A stretch of DNA of 64,000 nt, taken from positions 62,001 through 126,000 of the forward strand of contig VICG01000001.1 of the NCBI GenBank assembly GCA_008692225.1, written 5' to 3'. Of the stretch, positions 51,425-62,512 are shown piece by piece. The notes beneath the pieces were generated by a model. The model was not told where the DNA came from and searched no databases. It saw only the letters and a list, made by a program, of their open reading frames with translations. A program made the position numbers and the translations under genes. This DNA comes from Monilinia fructicola (lineage: Eukaryota; Ascomycota; Leotiomycetes; Helotiales; Sclerotiniaceae). The stretch's first letter is position 1. Each line of letters starts with the position of its first letter.

Positions 51425-53555
51425 GGAGGGGATTGGAGATATAACTAATGACTGATGATCGGTTGATTGAGAGGTTTATATATCTATCTATATTCATGAA
51501 CATATCTATCTATCCATCCATGGGTATTCATGGAACATATATATCTATATCTACATAATATATAGATGATATATCTACCTATCTACAACCAATATACAGT
51601 ATCTCCAAGTACAAACCACCCAAACCCAAACCCAGCATCATGGATACTTAATTATCAACCCACCCAAGATACCCAAACCCCAATCTAATTACCAAACCTC
51701 ACCAAACAAATCGTACAATCGTCGTCAGCTTTTTCATGTTTTCTTCTTCTCGTTACTTGCGGGTATGTATGATTTTCATTACGGTCTATCTATTGTGCAC
51801 CTATTGTTTCTGATGGGGAATTAGTAAGATGCTATCTATGTACTGAGTGAGATATTCGGCATAGCATTTATTGGGGCTTTGATTGGATGGTTGTGTTACG
51901 TATATGTGTATTGGTTGTTTGGGTTGTGGTATATTGATTGATATTGATGTTGATGTTGATGTTGATGATATTTGAATACTCTGTCGTGTTAGATAGATAT
52001 CGAGAGATGAAGATTGGAAATCGACAATCACCACAGACTAATAAAGAATTCAAAGATATATATATATATATCACCGTAGTATTTAAGAAGGTGTGCTTTT
52101 ACTCTTGATCAACAAGTTGGACTCAGTTAAATCGATCATAAAGATTGATCTACGACACTCGCTTTTACGCATCTATATACTGCAGGTAGGTAACTTGGAA
52201 GCAAGCATCTAGGTATATTAATACAATAAACCTACTTGGGTATTTATTCATCTAATATCTAATAAACATATACATAGACATACCATCAACCAAGAAAATC
52301 CTAATTGGAGTTGAGCAATACCCATTCTGCTTAGTAGATTCCTCCACGGCTAATACAATACAACATGGCCATGATGGGATGTTTTTGAGGGTTTTGTTGG
52401 TATTGGTGTTGGTATGTTAGGAGTCGGTAATGGAGAGGAGGTAGGTAGAGTAGATGAACCACGCGTACGTTGGTTCGCTTGTTTGTTTGTTGTCAAGTGA
52501 GATGGAGATGAAATTATGGGTTGTGCCTTGTGAGATATGTGTTATGGATACTAATTACGAGTAAATTCGAAGACATTGTTCAGATGGGTTGATTAGTTCA
52601 GTAGAAAATGAATGGACGCTTAGTCTGTAGGTGATAGTAAGTAGTAGTTGTTGTCAGAGGTATTACGACGCAAGCCACGAGGTTGATGTATGATTTGTAT
52701 TTGCTGATCGTGAGTTGGATGAATTGGATAAGTTGGATGAGTTGTATGATTCATGTGGAGTGTATAGATTACCTACAGTAGGCATATGGATTATATGGAT
52801 TATAAATTGTATAATTTAATGAATAAATGATTTTCCTCTTCTTTTGGTCCCTGAAATCATTTAGGGATGAAGATGAATGAGATCTACTATACTAGTAAAC
52901 TGCAGCTATTCATGGATACAAGTAGTACTTGAGTAAATAACCCGTGGACAGTTTAGTTTTATCTGTATTCGTAGATCTTATTTACTAATTCGTAGATATA
53001 CTCGTAGATAGTTTCTTATATTATTTATTATCTATCTTGTTATATAGATTTGTTTGATATTCGTTTAATACATGGAATTAGATACATCTATACATATATG
53101 TATCTACATCTACTTCTACTCGAGTACATCTACTTGAGTATTTATATCTCTATACAACTACACAACTATACAACGATTAGATATAACTACTCTTTATACT
53201 ATACTCCGTACAGCTACTACAACAACATCAATGCTGTGTCTAATTATAAAATCCCGTATTTTACTTCTGTTTTAAGTTGTTGAATAATACTTACAAATTA
53301 AAAGTTTAAAAGTTTCCCATCCCCGGCCACCCCTGTCTCCCCTCTTTCCTTCCACTTTCCTTATTAGGTAATTCAAAACATACCTAGGCACAGGCAGAGT
53401 AGTAGGTTGCGGAGTTTTAAGGATACTAGTACAGTAGGATAAGATCTATAATTACGAATCCCTTAGTCTAGCCTAAATCCATAAGCGAAAAGTGGCGATT
53501 CCGATCTAAAGGTTGCTTAGAAGGCTGTGCTTGAATGTAATAAGAGGAGTGAGAG

Positions 53556-53767
53556 TGAGAGTGAGAGAGAGAGAGAGAGAAGAGAGAGAAAGAATGAAGA
53601 TGTGTATATGTGTGTGTGTTAAAAAAGAAAGGTTCAATATTCAACAATCAACAACAATCAACAATCAACAGTCAACAATCAACAGTCAACAATCAACAGT
53701 CAGCAGTCAGCAATCAGCAGCTAAGAGCTAAAAGCTACGAGCTAAGAGCTAAGAGTTAAGAGTTAAC
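53556..53767. repeat. GAGA tract and CAATCAACAGT-type array
   Basis: A GAGAGTGAGA tract (about 53556-53600) is followed from about 53638 by about eight copies of a CAACAATCAACAGT-like unit, then by AGCTAAG repeats to about 53766. The three arrays abut, suggesting a slippage hot spot. Confidence 0.85.
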
Positions 53768-54312
53768 CGTCAAGAGTGTATAAGAAAGAGAAGAACAAAA
53801 GAAGAACGAGAGAAAGAGAGAGAGAGAGAATACTGGACTCATTGGAATACAACTGAATACAACCCAACTTAGCTTTATTCCCATTTTGGACTTATTTGTT
53901 TTATTTATATATTCATTTATATATTTATTTACTTATTTATTTATATATTTATTTATTCATTCGTTCATTTATTCATTTATCAGTTCTTTCCCTATTTTGG
54001 TCTCCATTCTACATTTACATATACCATACAGCACTAGTACTTATATTTCTTTTGGATTAATTCGTCATCTATTATTTACACCACCACCTCTCAACGATAG
54101 AACTACTTGAAGATTCCTCTTCCTCAATCATAGGACAAGACAATTTAAGCCGCAATTTATATACCAAGAGAGAATCTCTGAGAGGAGTGAGAAGAGGGAA
54201 AGGGTTGAAAAGGTTGATGTGAAGGAAGAAGGATTGATTACTTGGTTGTCGTTATACATACATACATACCTACATACCTCCTACATTGGTCGACATTAAT
54301 TTACTATTCTTT

Positions 54313-54592
54313 GACAATAACGACAACGACAACGACAACGCAACGATAACTACGACGACGACAACCACACAAACAACCACTACCACGACGACAACCACAA
54401 CCAACACTCCAACCATATTCACACATTCACACATTCACACATTCATACCCTCACATCCTCACATCCTCACATCCTCACACCTACATCCATCCACACCCAC
54501 ACCCACACCCACACCCACACTCACTCACACTCACTCACACTCACTCACACTCACTCACTCACATCCACATCCACATCCATATCAACAACAAA
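54313..54592 (+). repeat. Microsatellite-rich leader of the PNG1-type gene
   Basis: About 280 bp just before the PNG1-type start codon consist of consecutive purine-poor arrays: CGACAA, ACGACGACAACC, ACATTCAC, ACATCCTC, CACACC and CACTCA. Because they end a few bases before the ATG, at least part probably lies in the 5' UTR. Composition (C, A and T, very little G) fits an unstructured leader. Confidence 0.7.
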
Positions 54593-56035
54593 ATGTCTGA
54601 TCGAAATGCTTTAAATTCAACCGGGGAATATGATGAAGCGTGGGCGAAAGATTTAAGACAACAATTCGAAGGTTTATTAAGGACGAAACGATTAAATGAA
54701 TTGGATAGATCAAGATCAAGAAATGCTTCACCATCACCAAGAGAAAGATCATCTTCATCCAATCTACGACAGCAATCTTCAAATCATCCCTCAGCCTCAT
54801 CAAATAATAATCAATCAAAACCTACAACACCCCCTTCGTATTCTTCCTTAAGAAGTTTACCAAAGATTCCAACTCCACCAGCAGATGTACAATCACAGAA
54901 ATTTCGCAATTTATTAATATCGATATCCCAAACACCAACGAAATACGAAAATCCCGGGTTATTGGATGAAGCTTTGCAAGTTTTGCCACTGGATAGAATT
55001 TATGGAGAAGCAGAAGAAGAAAGTCAAATATTACAAGCCGAAGCCGAAAGTATGGGGGATGGTCGAAAACCAGAATGGGGTTATCAGGATTGTGTTATTA
55101 GAGCTTTACTCCGGTACGTCTCTCTCCACGTATATTGTCAATGGTGATGATGTACGACATCTAACACTTCTTCTTTCATCAGATGGTTTAAACGTTCATT
55201 CTTCTCATGGGTAAATAATCCACCATGTGGAGTGTGCATGTCACCGACCGTCGCGCAAGGAATGACGGCGCCAACACCTGATGAACAAGCATGCGGAGCT
55301 ACCAAGGTAGAATTATATCGGTGTTCGGCAGGAGACTGTCTCGCGTATGAACGATTCCCTCGATATAGTGACGTGTGGCAATTACTACAAACGAGAAAGG
55401 GTCGAGTAGGGGAATGGGCCAATTGTTTTAGTATGCTGTGTCGCGCAGTGGGAGGTCGCGTTAGATGGGTCTGGAATGTTGAAGATCATGTTTGGACAGA
55501 GGTATACTCGGATACGAAAAAGAGGTGGATTCATGTTGATGCATGTGAAGAAGCTTGGGATAATCCGAGGTTATATGCAGAAGGATGGGGTAAGAAGATG
55601 TCTTACTGTATCGCTTTCTCTATAGAAGGTGCGACGGATGTTACTCGAAGATATGTCCGAAAATCCGATCATGCTCTGGCACGAAACAAATGTCCGGAAG
55701 AAGTTATGTTATACATTCAAAACGAAATCCGTGGTCTTCGAAGAGCAAATATGAATAAGGATGAAAGATTTCGATTGGAAAAGGAGGATGCGAGAGAAGA
55801 TAAGGAATTGAGAGGTTACGTGGTAGCATCAATTGCACAATCTGTGGTATCAACCTTGAGACCAGATGGATCATCGAATCAACAAATATCAACACCGCCT
55901 CCACGACAAGAAGATATAAAGTTACCAGCGGAACAACCTGGTAGGCAAAGTGGTGCGCAAGAATGGGCTAATGCTAGAGGTGAAGCTGGAAGAAGAGACC
56001 AATACCCAAGAGATCCTTCACAACGTGGACCTTGA
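54593..56035 (+). CDS. png1: PNG1-type (peptide:N-glycanase family) protein lacking the catalytic Cys
   Basis: Two exons (54593..55113 and 55183..56035, 69-bp intron GTACGT...CATCAG, phase 2) give 457 aa. Residues 1 to about 100 are Ser/Gln/Asn-rich and disordered. The transglutaminase-like core runs from about 160 to 340 with zinc-binding-type cysteines (PPCGVC and, with unusual spacing, RCSAGDC), then [43 protein letters not shown] and [12 protein letters not shown]. In yeast and mouse enzymes the nucleophile is the Cys of RCGEW, 27 residues before the catalytic His. Here that position is Val249, while His276 and Asp293 remain. The family normally strips N-glycans from misfolded glycoproteins for ERAD. 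This protein is therefore predicted to be inactive as a glycanase, as I recall for other filamentous fungi, but may keep a structural role. The C-terminus is Gln/Pro/Arg-rich. Confidence 0.95.
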
Positions 56036-57084
56036 AATCCATTCGAATAATGGGAATTCGTTCATTCATTTATACAACAACATGATCAACAATATGATCA
56101 ATTCCATTAGGTTCGATCCGAGGACAGAACCACCCTTCTTCTATGAAGGCCAAGGCGAAGGCGAAAACGAAACGATACTACGAAAGCGACGAGAGGAGTA
56201 AATAATCGAGTCGCGAATCCATCGAATCAATGCTAGCCATCATACTACCTCCACGAACAATAATGATGAATTAACACCATGCATCCACACGACAATGTTC
56301 AATTCTAATACACAACCTATCTCATCATATTACCCATCATTCGAGGTGATTTGTCTTGCCTGTTATATATCAAAGACTTGTACGCTATATATCCTATCGT
56401 TATATCACATCATGCGAGGAGTTTTGAGGAATTAATCATATCGACTTACATATACATAATTTTATTTGTCAAGGAATGGGGATGTCAATTATTGGCTGTG
56501 TGAGTGATTTGGTCATCACTAGGGAGGATTCCCGTTCAACAGCTGGCGTTTATATTTTAGAAATGAGCTTTTTGGGATGGCTCATTTTGGATGGATGGAT
56601 TAGGGTTGATGTAGTATCAGTATTGTTGCATGTTTTCTTTGTTTATTGTTGATTGGAGGAGGGAAAAGGGAAGGAAAGGAAAAGGAAGGGATGAGGAGGG
56701 AATAGAATGGCTATGGAAGGGAAGAGAGGATGGGAGATGAAACGAGAAGAGAAAAGAAGAGAAGAGAAGAGAAGAGAAGGAATTCGAGAATTGATCCTTT
56801 GAAGGGGTGAAGGGTGGAGGGTGAAGAGTCAGAGGTTGAGGTTATCTGGTATTCATTGATTTGAATCGAATTGGATTTGAGTTGGATGAGAGATGAGATG
56901 AAATAGAATGGTATTGATAGATACCCTAACTAGTGCTTGGATATAACAGGACAGAAGATGAGAGGAGTGGATAGGATAGGATAGGATAGGATAGGAGAAG
57001 AGAGGAAAGCAGTATATAAATGATGGGATGAATTGAATAATTGAATTGAATCAAATTCATAACTACTCGATACCCCCATACCTA
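56036..57084. other. Intergenic downstream of PNG1-type gene
   Basis: About 1 kb. It includes the 3' UTR of the PNG1-type gene and, from 56650, purine-rich simple sequence: GGAAA and GAAGA units (56660-56790), GATGA units and (ATAGG)n at 56965-56994. No gene is visible. The right end abuts the foldback element. Confidence 0.6.
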
Positions 57085-57849
57085 AAGTCGCCTACCCTAC
57101 TTCTCGCCACCCCCCCCTCCATTTGGCTAGTATTTACACTAAAAAACGGCCATTTTAATATATTAATGACTTTACGAAAAATGAATATATATCTTTTATA
57201 TTTTTAATTAAAGCTTCTTTATGTAATTATTAATAGATTCTAAAAATATTAAATTTTTGTGATTTTTTTATAAAAAGTAATAAAAGACTGTAAAAATTTA
57301 AAATTCTAATTTTGAATTTGAATATAAATCCTATACAAAAATAGAATCTTAAAATTAAATATAATTGAATTTATTATTTTAATCGTATATTATCATTTTT
57401 GATAAAAATTTTAATAATGAAATTTTAAATTAATAATATAGAATTTTAATTTATTTAATAATTATAAATCATTATATATATTTTAAATAGTTTACTTATT
57501 ATATATTGATTAATGTATTTTTTTTATAAAAGTTTGTAGATTATTTTTAAATATTTTTGTTTAGAAATTGTAAATATTTTTTTCAAAGTTTTAATTTTGT
57601 ATATAATTTTATATACAGATCTAAAACTGAAAATTCTAATTTTCTATAATTCTCTATTGCTCTTGATAAAAAATTCGTAAAAGTTTAAGATTTTTATAAT
57701 CTATTAGTAATTATATATAAAAGCTTTCATTAAAATTTAAAATATATTTATTTATTTTTCATAAGGTTATTAATAAGTTAAAATAGCTATTTTTAGTATG
57801 AGATACTAGCCAAATGAAGGAGGGTCGCGAGACGTAGGGTATGCGACTT
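57085..57849. mobile_element. AT-rich 765-bp foldback (inverted-repeat) element
   Basis: The left end AAGTCGCCTACCCTAC...CATTTGGCTAGTAT is matched by the reverse complement of the right end AAGTCGCATACCCTAC...CATTTGGCTAGTAT. The match can be followed inward for about 260 bp on each side, leaving a loop of about 230 bp. Mismatches are mostly transitions and the interior is nearly pure A/T, the pattern left by repeat-induced point mutation. No coding frame is present. A TA dinucleotide flanks both ends within one base, so a TA target duplication is possible but not proven. A non-autonomous TIR transposon or foldback element, or a mutated head-to-head duplication, would fit. Confidence 0.75.
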
Positions 57850-58640
<791 letters not shown>

Positions 58641-59765
58641 CCTCTTTTGAAACCCGCCTGAGTATTTACTAGATTGAAGATGCTACTCTGGATATATTAA
58701 TTTACTGTTTTTTTTCTAATATTGGAGTGGATTAAATTGCCAACGATTGGATTGGATTGGACTGGACTGGATTGGATATTTTTCTTTTCCCTTTGGGCAA
58801 GTGGTGGGTGGAATGGTGATGAGTGAGTGAGTGAGTGCGTGTAAGAATTCAGGTATCGGTTGTTAGGTCTCGGATAAGAAAGACAGACAGGTCTGCGAAT
58901 AAGTCTCATCATATTATACAAATACCCGAGTATAGTCAGTAAGTATGTATGTATGTATGTATGATTAGCTCTAGGTTTGATTTCGTTCTCTTGTGGATGT
59001 TCTCCTGGGAGATACTACTGTAGTATATTACTAGATGTTCCTCTCTTGCTTCAACGAGAATGAATGTAGAATATCTACTTTGGCAAATACGCATGCACAT
59101 CTAGAGAGATGCTAACTAGTATCTCCCGAGAGAAAATCTACAGTACATAAACATCTGCAGCAAATGGTGGCAAGCATGGTTTCTGTGTTGAAAGTACCGA
59201 AGTGCCGTGCCTATGTAGTATGTAGGTAGGTACACGGTGGTATTGACTGTGCAGCACTGTTCTCGGTGGGTTGGGTGGAGATTTTGCAGGGAAAAATTGG
59301 GAAAATTGGGCAAATTGGGAGGATTATCGGAAGATTTTTGGGGGAGGTGAGGGTTGTAAACGAATAGGGTTAATTCCTACATACTTTAGGCTTTTTAGGG
59401 TTTGGGGGTTTTGTTTTGTTTGATTTGAGAGGAAAGAGAGAGAATGTGTGTGAATGTGTGAATGTGAATGTGTGAATGTGTGAGAGAGATAGGAAAAGCG
59501 AGAGAAAGAAAGAAAGAGAGAAAGAGAATAAGAAGAAAAGAAAGCAAAGCAAAGCAAAGATAGAAAGAAAGAAAGACATTGGAAGAAAAGGGAATGGTAT
59601 GTATGAGAGGAGTTTGATGGAGTTTGAAAACCTAGAGTAATTTTATTATTGCATTAAATTTTTGTTGCTTGAGTTTTGATGGGCAAACACTCACGCTTTT
59701 TGGCTTTGTTGATCTCTGCTTAAGTATATTGGCAGAGACAGGGTTTTTTCGATTTCTTCCGAGAA
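58641..59765. other. Intergenic upstream of TRK gene
   Basis: About 1.1 kb with GTGAGTGA, (GTAT)n at 58943-58961 and GAAAGA-rich tracts (59490-59575). It contains the promoter of the plus-strand TRK gene. Minus-strand open stretches of 60-77 codons are made of simple-sequence residues and are not genes. Confidence 0.6.
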
Positions 59766-62512
59766 ATGACAAGAGAGGCTATGAGGATGGAAGAATCATT
59801 GGCAGAGACTGCTGTGAGAGATTCAAGAGGAGGTGGAACGTTCGATGATAAACGAATTCACAACGTCGAAATTTCCAACGTCGATGAGGATAGGATTCAT
59901 GCGAATACGAATACCAATACCAATACCAATACCAATTCCAATTCCAATTCCAATATCAACATCCAAACAACACAAACGACACCAAGCTTCGCTATTCCTT
60001 CACCGGATTGTGGAGAGAAGGGTGATATGCTTCCAGGGGGCATGAGGGGGAGCGTTTTTCTTTCACATCCTGATCGAGAGGATATGAATCAGAGATCTAG
60101 ATCTCTTAGAAGTTTTATGGGTGATAGATGGTACCATCGTCTCTCAAGATGGCTTTCACCCATTGTCGATTTTCTCCCACCGTTGGACTTCATAACTATT
60201 CATTACACCTATTTTATCATCACACTTTTGATCACCTCCCTCATCTTTTGGGGTTCTTCAAATCCCTCGAGATCAATCTCTTATGTTGATGCTCTTTTTT
60301 TTGGTGACGTCGGCGATGACGGAAGCGGGTCTTAACACGGTGGATTTAAGTACCATGACGACTTTTCAACAGATTATCTTGTGGTTGTTGATTATTGTTG
60401 GGAGTGCGATTTTTGTTAGTGTGGCGACGGTGAGAACGAGAAAGAGAGCTTTTGAGGTTAGATTTGGGGAGGTGGTTGGGAGACAGAAGGAGCAGATGAG
60501 GAGGTGTAGGAGTGCTAGTAGAGGGGGGGCGGAGAGTAGGAGACAACATGGGAATGGGAGTGGCATGGGAAGTGGTGTTGGGGAAAATATCAATGAAGAT
60601 GCTGTTCAATTGGAGGATGGCTTGAAAAATCAATCGGTGGGAGGAAAAGGTGATGAAGATGGTATCACTGCGACTTCGGAAATTTTATCTCATGGTGAGG
60701 TACCAAAAGACACAGGAGATCATATTACTTTTGCACCAGTTGCCCATCCAGCAAATGACAAGAAGGAGAAAAACATCACGATTGGAAATTCCAACAATCA
60801 AAGTACTACACCAGATCGATCAGGAACTCCTCAACTCCCAACCACCCCCCAGGAAAAGAATATACTGAAACATCGAATGCACCACAAAAAATACACCAGT
60901 TGATCCTCCACAGTTAGGTCAACAAGACCTCACTCCTCTCCAATACCCGTCATACCTAAATGCTGACACCACAGGCCGCAATGGACAAATCCACGGTCTA
61001 TCACGAAATGAAAGAGAGCATCTAGGCGGTGTTGAATATCGTGCCATATCATTCTTAGCATGGCTAGTCCCGGCTTATTTTATTCTCTGGCAAGTACTCG
61101 GAGGAATAGGATTGGGTGCTTATATGGCTTATAACAAGAGTAATGTGGCTCTTGAGAATGGGATCAACCCATGGTGGTTGGGACTATTCAATGCGATTAG
61201 TGCTTTCAACAACTCGGGGATGAGTTTGTTGGATTCAAACATGGTAGGTCTTTCGTTTTATCTACACTCCCACTTTCCTAGAATATATAATTGAAATTAA
61301 GACACTAACAAACCTAGATCCCCTTCCAAACCTCAATCTACACCCTCCTAACGATGGGGCTACTAATTCTCGCCGGAAATACAGCCTATCCCCTCTTTCT
61401 CCGTCTAATCCTCTACACCTTCTTCAAACTCCTCGATATCTTCCCCAACTCCCTCTCTCGGTTCCAACACCACACACCAACTCTCCGATTTATCCTCCGT
61501 TATCCCCGTCGCGTTTACACCAACCTCTTCCCTTCCCATCCGACATGGTGGTTACTCTTCATGGTCATAACACTCAACTCCATCGACTGGGCCGCCTTTG
61601 AACTCCTCAACATCGGCAACCCCGCCACCCAAGTAATCGAACCGCGCTACCGAGTCCTCGACGGGCTTTTCCAAGCCATCGCCGTCCGATCCGGCGGTTT
61701 CTACATCATCAGCATCCCAACCCTGCGAATCGGTCTCCAATTCCTCTACGTCGTCATGATGTACATCAGCGTGTACCCCGTCGTCATCACGATGCGCCAC
61801 TCCAACGTCTACGAAGAGCAAAGCCTCGGAATCTACACCAGCGACATCTCGCCCTTCACCCCGCACTCGGGCTGGGGCCTCGCCAAGAAAATCCGCCGCT
61901 CATTCTCCGGTCGCGATCCCACCCCTCCCGCATCGAAGCCCGGCTCCCCCAAACACAAAACCGGCACCGGAAGCGCAACGGCGAAAGATAAACCCCAGAG
62001 AGAAGAAACGACCGGAACGGAATTCATCCGCCACCAGCTCCGATCCCAGCTCTCCCATGATCTCTGGTGGCTGACTCTCGCCATCTTCCTCATTGTCTGT
62101 ATCGAAGTCTCGAACTTCGAGAGAGATCCTGTCGCCTACTCGGTTTTTAATGTTATCTTTGAGGTGGTGTCGGCGTATGGGTGCGTGGGGATTAGTGTGG
62201 GCTTGCCGGATCAGAGCTATAGTTTTTTCGGGGGGATTGAGGCCCGCGAGTAAGGTTGTGTTGGTTTTTGTTATGGTTAGGGGGAGACATAGGGGGTTGC
62301 CGAGGGCGTTGGACCGCGCGGTCAAGTTGCCGGGGTGGGAGGGAGAGGGGTTGGGTGGAGAGGGGGGAGGGTTTGTTGAGGAGGGGGACGAGGGGAAGAC
62401 AAGGGGTGGGGAGGGTGGATGTGGGAGTGGTAATGAAAATGGGGAGAGGGGAGCGGGAATGGGATTGAGAAAAAGAAGATGCAGTAAGGGATTTGGGGCA
62501 GAACAGGTTTAG
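59766..62512 (+). pseudogene. TRK-type potassium transporter interrupted by three +1 frameshifts
   Basis: Sequence similarity runs from the first membrane hairpin (FLPPLDFITIHYTYFIITLL) through SAMTEAGLNTVDLSTMTTFQQ (first pore region), a long hydrophilic loop, GLFNAISAFNNSGMSLLDSN (second pore), a 74-bp intron (61244..61317), AVRSGGFYII (third pore) and SAYGCVGISVGLPDQ (fourth pore) to GRHRGLPRALDRAVKLPG. This is the Trk/Ktr-type high-affinity K+ uptake protein of the plasma membrane. The frame changes three times, each needing one base fewer: at T8 60295-60302 just before the first pore, at A6 60886-60891 in the loop, and at T6/G6 62223-62235 after the fourth pore. Discounting one base at each gives exactly 889 codons plus stop with the intron in phase 0. 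This could be a real pseudogene or homopolymer errors in the assembly. The N-terminus carries an Asn-Thr/Asn-Ser repeat. Confidence 0.9.
59912..59957 (+). repeat. In-frame hexanucleotide repeat in TRK coding region
   Basis: AATACC/AATTCC units encode Asn-Thr repeats followed by Asn-Ser repeats in the cytoplasmic N-terminus of the TRK protein. The unit is six bases, so length changes keep the frame. The repeat is probably polymorphic. Confidence 0.85.

Larger units (their letters stand above)
39839..54592. other. 14.7-kb gene desert with repeats and gene relics
   Basis: No intact gene is supported. The first about 140 bp form the promoter of the minus-strand gene ending at 39838 and contain a GTGTGAATGT-type microsatellite. 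Beyond it lie a short-chain dehydrogenase relic (45361-45785), coding-like minus-strand stretches near 41.4-42.05 kb, dinucleotide and tetranucleotide arrays (46545-46570, 50394-50908, 51342-51424), a small hairpin at 48514-48546, and the microsatellite-rich leader of the PNG1 gene from about 54.3 kb. The left part, 40-44 kb, is AT-rich with short open stretches on both strands. Confidence 0.6.

Noticed and set aside
55704..55904. Antisense open stretch within the PNG1 gene
   Set aside because: It is a shadow of the coding frame with no independent features.
56100..56125. tRNA-like TTCGATCC near the PNG1 3' end
   Set aside because: The flanking bases do not form the five-pair T-arm stem and no acceptor or anticodon arm can be found around it. 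Similar TTCGA hits at 15094 and 41849 also fail.
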